From Elusimicrobiota bacterium (lineage in GTDB: Bacteria > Elusimicrobiota > UBA8919), in assembly GCA_003452965.1 (NCBI GenBank), contig DMMW01000040.1, positions 10,903-27,341 of the forward strand: a DNA stretch of 16,439 nt. Direction: 5' to 3'. Numbering within the stretch: the stretch's first letter is position 1; the number at the start of each line of letters is the position of its first letter. Shown piece by piece: positions 5,968 to 13,618 of the stretch. Both the position numbers and the translations under genes were made by a program. Under the pieces are notes generated by a model, which searched no databases, was not told the origin of the DNA, and was given only the letters and a program-made list of their open reading frames with translations.

Positions 5968-7845
5968 ATGACTAAAAGGATAATTTATATTACTATATTG
6001 GTAATAGTATCAATCGGTGTTTATTTTAATTCACTTTATAATACTTTTGCGTTTGATGACCTGCATATCATTAAAAATAATCCTTTAATAAAAGATCCAA
6101 AAAATATTTTATTGCTTTTTGTAAATGAATACGGTGCCGAAACAGATTTTAAAGGTACTATGTTTTACCGTCCGCTGGTAATGGTTTCTTATTTACTTAC
6201 AAATGCTATATTTGGTTTAAAACCGTTTTGGTTTCATCTCGGCAATGTTATTTTAAATACATTCAGTGTTTTAGCGGTTTTTTTCTTAAGTAAATTTATA
6301 TATGCAGTGCATTTATCGGCAGAAAGTAATAAAACAAAAGATTTTGAGCTGGCTGCCTTGATTAGTGCATTATTTTTTGCAGTGCATCCCGTACATGTTG
6401 AAGTTGTCTCCGGCATTGTCGGAAGGTCAGAAATAATGGCTGGTTTTTTTTGTTTAACCGCCTTTTTGTTTTATATTAAAGAAAAAAGAATATTATCGTT
6501 AATGTTTTTTTTATTAGGTTTGTTATGCAAAGAAACATCGGTAGCGCTTATTGCATTCATTCTTGTATATGAAATAATATTCAACAAAAAAATAAGATTT
6601 ACAGTTATTAATTATTTTATGGTTTCAATTGTATATTTATTTATTAAGTATTTTGCCATCGGCGGATTATTTTCGACCGGTAGTGAAATTTATTTTAAGG
6701 AAGGATTATTAACAAGGATTTTTACTATGAGCAAGGTCATGGTTTATTACATAAAGTTGATGTTTATTCCGTATCCTCTTAATCCTGACTGGGGGATAAG
6801 TAATGTAATACCCCTTTCAGGAACAATATTTGAAATATATGTTTTATTAAGTCTTATAATAATATTAGCCTTGCTTGTTTTAAGTTATAAAAATATTAAA
6901 ACACGGCCTATTATAGCATTATCCATTTTATGGTTTTTTATTTTTCTTTTACCAGTGTCTAATATAATTCCTATAGGCGATTTTATGGCTGAAAGATTTT
7001 TATATCTACCGTCTTTTGGATTCTGTTTGTTAATGGGAGATATTGCTTTTAGAAATAAAAAATTATTAAATTTTTTGCCCATCGTGTTAATACTATTTTC
7101 ATTTATCACTGTGAAACAAAATACTGTTTGGCGGGATAATTTTGCACTTTGGAATTATGTAACAAAAAAATTTCCTGAAAATTGGCGGGCTTTCTGGGAA
7201 TTAGGAAAATATTACAATGGCACGGAAAACTATGAAGAAGCAGAAAAGCAATATATTAAATCACTGAAATTAAGGGAAACAGATTTGGTGTTATTTGATT
7301 ATGCCGTTATATTAAGAAAACAAAACAAACAACGTGAAGCCCTGAAAATATTTGAAAAGTATCTGAACATAGTAAAAGACAATCCTAAAATGTATTTAGA
7401 AAGGGCAAAGTGCTATAACAGCATTGGTGATTACAAAAATGCATTGAATGATTTTAATACTGCTAATGCAATTTCTCCAAAAGATGACAATATTATTTAT
7501 GAAATAGGAAGACACTTTCTTTTGCGGAATGAGTTTGTATCTGCCCGAAGTTTTTTTAATAAAGCGTTAGAAATAAATGGAAAAAATTCAGCGGCATTGG
7601 TCGGATTAGGAGTTTGTTATTTTCAGAACAAAGAATTAAAAAAGTCGAAAGAATATTTTGAAAAAGCGATGAAAATTGATTCGGAATATTTTGAAGCAAT
7701 CTATAATCTAATTATTGTAAATATTCAACTTGGTAATAAAAAAGAGGCGGCACAATTATTTGAAAAAGGTAAAAATTTATATCCTAATGATAGTAGAATA
7801 AAACAGATGCATTCGTCTATTTATCCTGCAGCCAGTCCCAAATAA
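5968..7845 (+). CDS. TMTC-like membrane glycosyltransferase with C-terminal TPR repeats, 1
   Basis: The 625-aa protein has a polytopic membrane domain (about 1-400, some ten hydrophobic helices) followed by about six TPR repeats (about 403-620). The membrane part carries the hallmarks of bacterial relatives of animal TMTC O-mannosyltransferases: FDDLHI in the first external loop (29-34, D30 and D31 as likely catalytic or metal-binding acids), YRPL (67-70), HPVHVEVVSG (140-149), GRSE (152-155) and LCKET (186-190). The likely role is transfer of a sugar from a polyprenyl-linked donor to a protein or lipid outside the cytoplasm, with the TPRs as acceptor or partner platform. That is inference from family. 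It starts one base after the MBL stop. The last codons (YPAASPK and the stop, 7822-7845) lie inside dispersed repeats, so the original C-terminus was probably replaced. Confidence 0.8.
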   Translation: MTKRIIYITILVIVSIGVYFNSLYNTFAFDDLHIIKNNPLIKDPKNILLLFVNEYGAETDFKGTMFYRPLVMVSYLLTNAIFGLKPFWFHLGNVILNTFSVLAVFFLSKFIYAVHLSAESNKTKDFELAALISALFFAVHPVHVEVVSGIVGRSEIMAGFFCLTAFLFYIKEKRILSLMFFLLGLLCKETSVALIAFILVYEIIFNKKIRFTVINYFMVSIVYLFIKYFAIGGLFSTGSEIYFKEGLLTRIFTMSKVMVYYIKLMFIPYPLNPDWGISNVIPLSGTIFEIYVLLSLIIILALLVLSYKNIKTRPIIALSILWFFIFLLPVSNIIPIGDFMAERFLYLPSFGFCLLMGDIAFRNKKLLNFLPIVLILFSFITVKQNTVWRDNFALWNYVTKKFPENWRAFWELGKYYNGTENYEEAEKQYIKSLKLRETDLVLFDYAVILRKQNKQREALKIFEKYLNIVKDNPKMYLERAKCYNSIGDYKNALNDFNTANAISPKDDNIIYEIGRHFLLRNEFVSARSFFNKALEINGKNSAALVGLGVCYFQNKELKKSKEYFEKAMKIDSEYFEAIYNLIIVNIQLGNKKEAAQLFEKGKNLYPNDSRIKQMHSSIYPAASPK

Positions 7846-8025
7846 AGATGGGGCGGGCAAGCAGGCCTGCGCTCCTAGAATCTTATGGTAAACTATGGAG
7901 CTTCATCCTGCAGCCAGAAGGCTACATTTATAAAGGCACTATTGAATGCTCTTCGGGCAGGATTTCGCTCCTAGAATCTTATGGTAAACGTTATAATCCC
8001 GATTGTTATCGGGATGGAGCTTCAT
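7823..8025 (+). repeat. Cluster of dispersed repeats between TMTC-like and patatin genes
   Basis: The gap holds several repeat blocks. ATCCTGCAGCCAG occurs at 7823-7835 and, extended to ATCCTGCAGCCAGAAGGC, at 7905-7922 and again at 16420-16437. The GC-rich block at 7835-7882 matches 4811-4860. A 24-nt direct repeat (CGCTCCTAG...GGTAAAC) sits at 7870-7893 and 7966-7989; both copies lead into ATGGAGCTTCAT, but the second carries an extra hairpin (7996-8015). A 61-codon open frame crosses this DNA but is made of repeats and is not called as a gene. Confidence 0.85.
7996..8015. repeat. Small palindrome ATCCCGAT/ATCGGGAT (REP-like)
   Basis: A perfect 8-bp stem with a TGTT loop. It is part of about 24 nt present in the second direct-repeat unit and absent from the first (7887-7906). 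A related palindrome, CCCGAT-ATTT-ATCGGG, is at 13781-13796, and a looser one is at 4811-4830. Confidence 0.8.
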
Positions 8026-8067
8026 TTAATTAATTAAAATAGAGTCAAGCGATTAAAACGGGGATGT

Positions 8068-8973
8068 ATGAAAAAATTTAAAATAGGTTTAGCGTTAGGC
8101 GGCGGCGGAGCGAGAGGACTTGCCCATATAGGTGTTCTAAGGATTCTTGAAAAAAATGGCATATTTCCGGATTATATTGCAGGAACTTCAATGGGAGCGA
8201 TTTTAGGAGCGATGTATTGTTGCGGAATGACAACTAATGAAATAGAACATAAAATAAAAATTTTTCTGACTACAGAAATTTACAAAAAGATGCGGTTTGA
8301 AAGCATGTTAAATAGTGAAATAAAAACCGTGTTAGATGATTTAATCGGAAAAATAAAGAAAAAAACATTGGTTTTCTTATCCGGCGTAAAGATGGCATTT
8401 ATAGAAAAAATTGTTATGGATGAAATGATAGCATTTTTTTTACCTGATATTGATTTTCAGGATTTAAAAATTCCTTTTGCTTGTGTTGCAATAGATATTT
8501 GCCATGGTAGGGAAGTCATATTGAAAGAAGGACCTATTCAGGAAGCTGTTATATCGAGCATGTCTATTCCCGGGATAATGCCACCCGTAAAATTTAATGA
8601 TAATATTCTTGTCGACGGCGGAGCGGTCAGAGTGATACCGATAAAAGTTGTAAGGGATATGGGAAGCGACTTTTTGATAGGAGTTGATGTAAGCTCAAAA
8701 TTACGATTAATTTCGGAAGAAGATATCAACAGTGCATTTGAAATTTCACAAAGAACAAGCGAAATAGCTTTTTCAACTTTAAGACAGATGCAATTAAAAG
8801 AAGCAGATTTTTTGATTTCACCTCCGGTAAAAGAAATTAAATGGTTTGAATTAGTAAAGTTTAATGAATGCATACTTGCCGGCGAAAATGAAACAATAAA
8901 AAAACTTCCGGAATTAAAAAGTAAAATAAATTTAATAAAATGTAAAACATTTTTTGGACGAATACTTGGATAA
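8068..8973 (+). CDS. Patatin-like phospholipase (RssA/YlbK-type)
   Basis: The 301-aa product is a patatin-domain serine hydrolase, expected to cleave acyl esters such as phospholipids. All catalytic parts are present: oxyanion-hole loop GGGGARG (11-17), nucleophile elbow GTSMG (39-43) with Ser41, and DGG (183-185) with Asp183 completing the Ser-Asp dyad. No signal peptide or clear membrane helix is seen, so it resembles the cytoplasmic or membrane-peripheral RssA group rather than secreted toxins of the family. The ATG at 8068 follows GGGG at 8060-8063. It lies between two TMTC-like genes and 81 bp before the second; a link to envelope lipids is possible but not shown. Confidence 0.88.
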   Translation: MKKFKIGLALGGGGARGLAHIGVLRILEKNGIFPDYIAGTSMGAILGAMYCCGMTTNEIEHKIKIFLTTEIYKKMRFESMLNSEIKTVLDDLIGKIKKKTLVFLSGVKMAFIEKIVMDEMIAFFLPDIDFQDLKIPFACVAIDICHGREVILKEGPIQEAVISSMSIPGIMPPVKFNDNILVDGGAVRVIPIKVVRDMGSDFLIGVDVSSKLRLISEEDINSAFEISQRTSEIAFSTLRQMQLKEADFLISPPVKEIKWFELVKFNECILAGENETIKKLPELKSKINLIKCKTFFGRILG

Positions 8974-9054
8974 ATGATGAGAAAGGGGACAGCTAAAAAC
9001 AATACAAAATAACGGGTTATATATTGTCGATATCTAAAAAAAATAATTTGAAAA

Positions 9055-10995
9055 ATGCTTTTAAAGAAAATAATCATAGGAAGTAGTTTCATTTTTTTAA
9101 TAACGCTATTTTCTTATGCACCCGCCATCCGTAACGGATATATATGGGACGATGATGATTATGTTTTAAATAACTTATTAATAAGAAGTCCGAATGGTTT
9201 GAAAAATATATGGTTTGATTTTTCTGCTGCAAAGATATTCACACATCAATATTATCCAATGGTATTTACAAGTTTTTGGATAGATTATCAGTTATGGCGA
9301 TTAAATCCTTTCTATTATCACTTAGTTAACATAATCCTACATTCTTTTAACGCTATTATAATATTTTTAATACTATATAAATTGAAAGTTCACGGCGCTT
9401 GGTTTGCCGCATTTATTTTTGCATTGCATCCTGTACATGTGGAATCTGTTGCTTGGATAAGTGAACGTAAAAATGTACTCTCCACATTTTTTTACTTATT
9501 AGCAGTTTTGTCATATATTAAATATTTGAAATTAGGAGAAAGTCTTTCTAAAGATACGGGATTAAAACCGTTTGATAAGTATCAAACATTTTATTTTATT
9601 TCCTTATTTTTATATATTTGCGCCTTATTAACGAAAACGGTTACCTGTTCTATGCCTGTTGCGATTTTATTACTATTATGGTGGAAACAGAAGAAAATAT
9701 TTTTTAAAAATCTTTTGCCATTAATTCCGTTCTTTATAATTGGTTTTATCATGGGTATTCTAACTATATGGGTAGAGAAAAATTTTGTTGGTGCGCGAGG
9801 TATCGTTTGGGATTTTTCAATTATAGATCGTTTTTTAATTGCTGGGCGTGCTATTTGGTTTTATGTTAGTAGTCTTTTATGGCCAAACAATCTTATTTTT
9901 ATATATCCTAAATGGCAAATAGATTCTGGTATTTGGTGGCAATATTTATATCCCGCTAGTGTTATTGCAATTCTTATCATATCAGTATTTCTACAAAAAT
10001 TTATTAGTAATGCTTTGCTAATCGCATTATTATTTTTCATAATAACGTTAGCGCCCGCCTTAGGATTTATTGATATTTATCCCATGAAATTTTCTTTTGT
10101 AGCGGATCATTTCCAATATTTAGCAAGTATAGGATTAATTACTATTTGGGTTGCCGGAATAGCGATACTATTTAAAAAATTTGGTAAAAATTTGAATTGG
10201 GTAAAATATATAATATTTCTTACTATATTAACACTTTTTAGTAGAAAAGTATGGTTACAATCACATATATATAAAGATCAGATGACCTTATGGCAAGATA
10301 CAATAATTAAAAATCCAGCAGCTACGCTTGCCCATAATAATTTAAGCATTTTGTATTATAATCAAGGAGAATATGAAAAATCTATTGAAGAATGCCAAAG
10401 GGTTATTGAATTAGATCCAAAGGAATTTAGGGCATACATTAATCTGGGTAATACATACAAAATGCAAAAAAAATATAATAAAGCAATTATAGCATATCAA
10501 AAAGCAATTGAATTAAACCAAAATTCAGAAATTGCCTATAATAACCTTGGTAATCTATACCGTGAACAAGGTAAATATAATGATGCAATTATAACATATC
10601 AAAAAGCAATTAAATCAAATCCAATATTTTTTAATGCGTATAATAATCTTGCTTTTTTATATTCTAAAAATAATGAAAATGATAAAGCAGTTCAAATATA
10701 CGAAATTTTTTTACAAAAAAACCCATATGAAACCACAGCATATAATAATGTAGGGGTTATATATGCCAAACAAAAAAAATATAAAGAAGCTTTTATATCA
10801 TTTCAAAAAGCAGTAAAAATAGATTCCGATAATATTTTAGCGCACAAAAATCTTGGTAACTTATTTAATTTGTCAAAGGAATATGATAAAGCTCTATTAG
10901 AGTATGAGAAAGTTCTTAAACTATTACCTGATGATAAAATAATTGAGAATAAGGTTGAAAAACTAAAAAAATTGGTTAATTCTCAAAACAAATAA
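9055..10995 (+). CDS. TMTC-like membrane glycosyltransferase with C-terminal TPR repeats, 2
   Basis: The 646-aa protein has the same layout as the protein at 5968-7845: ten or so membrane helices (about 1-400), then about six TPRs (about 415-640). Typical motifs are WDDDDYVLNN (31-40) in the first external loop, YYPMV (66-70), YHLVNIILH (88-96) and HPVHVESVAWISERKNVLS (125-143). The last is near-invariant in bacterial TPR proteins of this type and matches HPVHVEVVSG of the first copy, so the two are distant paralogues of different subfamilies. The likely role is extracytoplasmic sugar transfer from a lipid-linked donor. Adjacent TPRs are close at DNA level: a 17-nt block recurs 102 nt apart (10493 and 10595), exactly one 34-residue repeat. 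The ATG at 9055 lacks a clear ribosome site. Confidence 0.8.
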   Translation: MLLKKIIIGSSFIFLITLFSYAPAIRNGYIWDDDDYVLNNLLIRSPNGLKNIWFDFSAAKIFTHQYYPMVFTSFWIDYQLWRLNPFYYHLVNIILHSFNAIIIFLILYKLKVHGAWFAAFIFALHPVHVESVAWISERKNVLSTFFYLLAVLSYIKYLKLGESLSKDTGLKPFDKYQTFYFISLFLYICALLTKTVTCSMPVAILLLLWWKQKKIFFKNLLPLIPFFIIGFIMGILTIWVEKNFVGARGIVWDFSIIDRFLIAGRAIWFYVSSLLWPNNLIFIYPKWQIDSGIWWQYLYPASVIAILIISVFLQKFISNALLIALLFFIITLAPALGFIDIYPMKFSFVADHFQYLASIGLITIWVAGIAILFKKFGKNLNWVKYIIFLTILTLFSRKVWLQSHIYKDQMTLWQDTIIKNPAATLAHNNLSILYYNQGEYEKSIEECQRVIELDPKEFRAYINLGNTYKMQKKYNKAIIAYQKAIELNQNSEIAYNNLGNLYREQGKYNDAIITYQKAIKSNPIFFNAYNNLAFLYSKNNENDKAVQIYEIFLQKNPYETTAYNNVGVIYAKQKKYKEAFISFQKAVKIDSDNILAHKNLGNLFNLSKEYDKALLEYEKVLKLLPDDKIIENKVEKLKKLVNSQNK

Positions 10996-11093
10996 AATAC
11001 TATAAGGATAACAGCTATAATTATTCAATAATCTGGCAACTTTTTAATGTTAAATCTTCCGTATGTTAAAAATATATATTATAGACGAATCTG

Positions 11094-11184
11094 CGAGGTG
11101 TTATATCAACGAAGCAAAGCGTAAGCTTTGCTGCTACAAAATGGAAAACGAAATGCATTTATTAACAATTACAACACGGTCCCT
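11094..11184. mobile_element. Degenerate or shortened MITE-like element, copy 3
   Basis: Positions 11125-11182 align without gaps to the 58-nt core of the two full elements (GCTGCTAC, AAATGGAAAACGAAAT, TTAACAATT), ending in a decayed terminal repeat (ACAACACGGTCC). Left of the core the GCTTACGCTTTGC unit is inverted (11115-11127), and the left terminal repeat is hardly recognisable (GAGGTGTTATA near 11094). The left boundary is a guess. The rest of the 250-bp gap upstream of rpmH (10996-11093) shows nothing recognisable. Confidence 0.5.
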
Positions 11185-11209
11185 TGGCATCGGAGAACAC
11201 CTTTTTTCC

Positions 11210-11238
11210 TTGACAAAAGATATAAAATAAAATAAAAT
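11210..11238 (+). promoter_or_regulatory. Predicted sigma-70-type promoter of the rpmH operon
   Basis: A consensus TTGACA (11210-11215) is followed after 17 bp by TAAAAT (11233-11238, 5 of 6 positions of TATAAT). Transcription would start near 11244-11246, only 2-4 nt before the rpmH ATG, giving an almost leaderless mRNA. It is the strongest promoter match I found in the window and sits where one for a highly expressed ribosomal gene is expected. Confidence 0.7.
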
Positions 11239-11247
11239 CAAATAACT

Positions 11248-11382
11248 ATGAAACCAGCATTTAATCCAAAAGTAAGAAGACGGAAAAAACATATCGGCTT
11301 CAGAGCAAGAATGAAAACCTCTGGCGGTAGAAGAGTTTTATCAAGTCGCAGAAGCAAGGGACGTAAATCACTGATTCCCTAA
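11248..11382 (+). CDS. rpmH: 50S ribosomal protein L34
   Basis: A 44-aa, strongly basic protein of the large ribosomal subunit with the canonical length and pattern: N-terminal MKPAFNPKVRRRKK, then GFRARMKT, then GGRRVLSSRRSKGR and the ending KSLIP. It is the first gene of the rpmH-rnpA-yidD-yidC cluster; its stop is 9 nt before rnpA. No Shine-Dalgarno sequence lies before the ATG, which agrees with the promoter position predicting almost no leader. In many bacteria dnaA is next to rpmH, but here the upstream neighbour is a TMTC-like gene. Confidence 0.95.
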   Translation: MKPAFNPKVRRRKKHIGFRARMKTSGGRRVLSSRRSKGRKSLIP

Positions 11383-11391
11383 GATAGTTAT

Positions 11392-11733
11392 ATGGGACTT
11401 CCAGTAATAAACCGACTGACTCGCCATGATGATTTTTCTATTATAAAGAAATTTGGGAAAAAAATTGTTTCTGACGGAGTGGTGTATTATTTCTATAAGA
11501 ATAATAAAAACATTTCACGGATAACAGTTGTGGTTTCAAGAAAATTCGGGAATTCTGTTTTAAGAAATAGGGTTAAGAGGTTGTTCAGAGAAGTTTTTCG
11601 CATTCATTTTAAAGAATTTAATGTTTTTTTTGATTTAATAGTAATTCCACAGAAAGAAATGCTATCTAAATGTCAGCTGGTTTATTCAGCAGTTGAAAAG
11701 AATTTTGTGAATGTGTTAAAAAAGGCGGTATAG
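11392..11733 (+). CDS. rnpA: Ribonuclease P protein component
   Basis: The 113-aa basic protein is the protein subunit that assists RNase P RNA in removing 5' leaders from tRNA precursors. The diagnostic RNR helix is clear at 57-70 (LRNRVKRLFREVFR: R58, N59, R60, K62, R63), preceded by the central strand VVVSRKFGNSV. Length is normal for the family. It follows rpmH by 9 nt, the usual arrangement. The RNase P RNA gene is not in the window. Confidence 0.95.
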   Translation: MGLPVINRLTRHDDFSIIKKFGKKIVSDGVVYYFYKNNKNISRITVVVSRKFGNSVLRNRVKRLFREVFRIHFKEFNVFFDLIVIPQKEMLSKCQLVYSAVEKNFVNVLKKAV

Positions 11734-11772
11734 TTTAATATTGAGACTATAATTTGTGAAATTAGAGATTGT

Positions 11773-11814
11773 TGCCTGCCTGCCGAAGCTTTAGTGTAGG
11801 CATGGGGTTTTTCA
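11773..11814 (-). repeat. Dispersed GC-rich repeat (CATGCCTAC...CTTCGGCAGGCAGGCA), copy 2
   Basis: This is the reverse complement of the unit at 3640-3686, with about 5 nt fewer in the middle. It lies in the 92-bp gap between rnpA and yidD, inside the operon. An open frame from a TTG at 11769 runs through it into yidD, which could mislead gene finders into a 19-residue N-terminal extension. Confidence 0.8.
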
Positions 11815-11825
11815 ACAATACCATC

Positions 11826-12035
11826 ATGTTAAAAGGAATAGCTATAACATTTATAAAGATATATCAAAAGGTTTTTTTATTTTTTCCGCACCAGTGCAGA
11901 TTTCATCCAAGTTGTTCTAATTATGCAATTGGTGTGATAGGAAAATTCGGTTTTTTAAAAGGCAGCATGTTTACTATAAGAAGAATTATGAAATGCGGAC
12001 CCTGGCATCCGGGCGGGTATGATCCGATTCCATAA
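11826..12035 (+). CDS. yidD: YidD, membrane protein insertion efficiency factor
   Basis: A 69-aa protein of the YidD family, a small inner-membrane-associated protein that helps YidC-dependent insertion. Family signatures are complete: an amphipathic N-terminal helix (MLKGIAITFIKIYQK), CRFHPSCSNYA (24-34) with C24 and C30, and RRIMKCGPWHPGGYDPIP (52-69) with C57. The ATG at 11826 is chosen because the family starts here; the upstream in-frame TTG at 11769 would translate a dispersed repeat. The stop is 20 nt before yidC, its functional partner. Confidence 0.93.
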   Translation: MLKGIAITFIKIYQKVFLFFPHQCRFHPSCSNYAIGVIGKFGFLKGSMFTIRRIMKCGPWHPGGYDPIP

Positions 12036-12055
12036 AGTTTTGGAGAGATATTAAA

Positions 12056-13591
12056 ATGGAAAAAAGAACATTTGTTGCAATAATTTTATCAATAGGCATA
12101 CTAATTCTATGGCAATGGTTTTATGGACCTAAACCGCCTAAACCAATTGGAAAAGTTGAAAGCCCTGTTATTACGGAAAAAGGGCCGGTATTAAAAGATG
12201 ACGGACGCGCAAGGAAAGATACAACTTACAAAGATGTCGTTCCGGCAGATAAAAAAACTATTGAAACGTTTAATATAGAGACGGATAAAATAATTTATGT
12301 TTTAAGTGAAGACGAAGCTTCTATTATTCATTGTTATTTAAAAGAAAAAAAATCAACAGAAAAAAATATGGTTGATCTGGTTTTAAGTAATAAATTGGTA
12401 AATGATACCGGTAGCGGCATTTGGACGCGGATAGTTGATAAAAATCAGAAATATCAGGCAAAATTTATAAAAACGATTGGAGATTTTAACATAGAAAAGT
12501 CTTTTTATTTCAATAATGATTCATATTTAGTTAAATTACAGTATGTTATAAAAAATATAACCGGGTCTAAGAAAACTTTTAACGGATTACAATTTTCTAT
12601 TGGGCCGGGCTTGGGAACCGATGCAAAAGAAATGAAGGAAAATAAAGGGCTTTTGAGGGCGATTACATATTCACAGAAAAAAGTAGAAAAACTTAAAACT
12701 GGCGATTATCCGTTTCCTGAAAAATGGGCAGGAATAGACAACAGATATTTTCTTTGCGTTTTTTTTAAAGAAGAACAGATTATTAAAAATATAAAAGTTG
12801 AAGAAGAAGAGAAGATTCCTGCAATGAATTTTTATACCGAAACAATGGATTTCTTGCCAAATGAAAAGAAAAATCTTTTAATTAATTTTTATGCAGGACC
12901 AAAAGGATATACACGTTTAAAACACGTAAAAGTTAACGAACAAAACCCACAGCTTCAAAAAGCGGTTGATTTTGGATTCTTTGGAGATTTAGGTGAGTTG
13001 GCGCTTTCAACGCTGAATTATATATATAAAATTACAGGAAACTACGGTTGGGCGATTGTTATAATCTCCGTAATTTTGAATATAATATTTTTCCCTCTTT
13101 CAAAAAAATCTTTTAAATCTGCAAATGCAATGAAATCTGTCCAGGAAGATGTAAAAAGAGTGCAGTTAAAATACAAAAGCGATCCTAAAAAAATGAATAC
13201 TGAAATATGGGCTCTTTACAAATCCAAAGGCGTTAATCCATTTGGCGGCTGTCTTCCTATGTTGGTTCAGCTTCCTATTTTTTGGGCGCTTTTTACGATG
13301 TTGAGGAATGCTTATGAATTGAGAGGGGCACCTTTTATGTTCTGGGTAACCGATTTATCAGCGAAAGATCCGTATTATGTTTTGCCAATTTTAATGGGTG
13401 CGGGAATGTATTTTCAGCAAAAAATGACAACATCAGCGTCAGATCCGACACAAAAACAGATGATGATATTAATGCCTGTGATTTTTACAATTATGTTCAT
13501 GGGATTCCCTTCAGGGCTTGTTATATATTGGTTAACTAACAGCATAGTAACTGTTATAGAACAATGGATAGTTTTAAAAAAAGGAAAATAA
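12056..13591 (+). CDS. yidC: YidC membrane protein insertase
   Basis: The 511-aa inner-membrane insertase integrates membrane proteins alone or with SecYEG. Order of parts: first membrane helix (about 6-23), a large periplasmic P1 domain (about 24-315) as in diderms, then the conserved Oxa1/YidC core (about 316-505) with signatures PLSKKSFKS (347-355), GVNPFGGCLPMLVQLPIFWAL (392-412), DLSAKDPYYVLPILMG (433-448) and FPSGLVIYWLTN (484-495). The ribosome site is GGAGAG at 12042-12047. One oddity: the residue aligning with the conserved basic residue of the hydrophilic groove (E. coli Arg366, in VRGIMYPL) is Asn342 (LNIIFFPL). The basic C-terminal tail is short (KKGK). Confidence 0.94.
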   Translation: MEKRTFVAIILSIGILILWQWFYGPKPPKPIGKVESPVITEKGPVLKDDGRARKDTTYKDVVPADKKTIETFNIETDKIIYVLSEDEASIIHCYLKEKKSTEKNMVDLVLSNKLVNDTGSGIWTRIVDKNQKYQAKFIKTIGDFNIEKSFYFNNDSYLVKLQYVIKNITGSKKTFNGLQFSIGPGLGTDAKEMKENKGLLRAITYSQKKVEKLKTGDYPFPEKWAGIDNRYFLCVFFKEEQIIKNIKVEEEEKIPAMNFYTETMDFLPNEKKNLLINFYAGPKGYTRLKHVKVNEQNPQLQKAVDFGFFGDLGELALSTLNYIYKITGNYGWAIVIISVILNIIFFPLSKKSFKSANAMKSVQEDVKRVQLKYKSDPKKMNTEIWALYKSKGVNPFGGCLPMLVQLPIFWALFTMLRNAYELRGAPFMFWVTDLSAKDPYYVLPILMGAGMYFQQKMTTSASDPTQKQMMILMPVIFTIMFMGFPSGLVIYWLTNSIVTVIEQWIVLKKGK

Positions 13592-13618
13592 ATTAGAAGA
13601 TTGGAAAATTGTAGATTT

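Noticed and set aside
7848..8033. Small open frame of 61 codons between the first TMTC-like gene and the patatin gene
   Set aside because: It consists almost wholly of repeats and hairpins (7835-8025); its two ESYGK segments merely reflect the direct repeat. No family resemblance and no convincing ribosome site.
8538..9092. Minus-strand open frame of 184 codons
   Set aside because: Lies mostly antisense to the patatin gene, whose catalytic motifs are all intact on the plus strand. It is a by-product of low-GC codon use.
10996..11247. tRNA or structured RNA upstream of rpmH
   Set aside because: No cloverleaf, T-loop motif or strong stem-loop seen; the region contains the degenerate MITE-like copy and a promoter.
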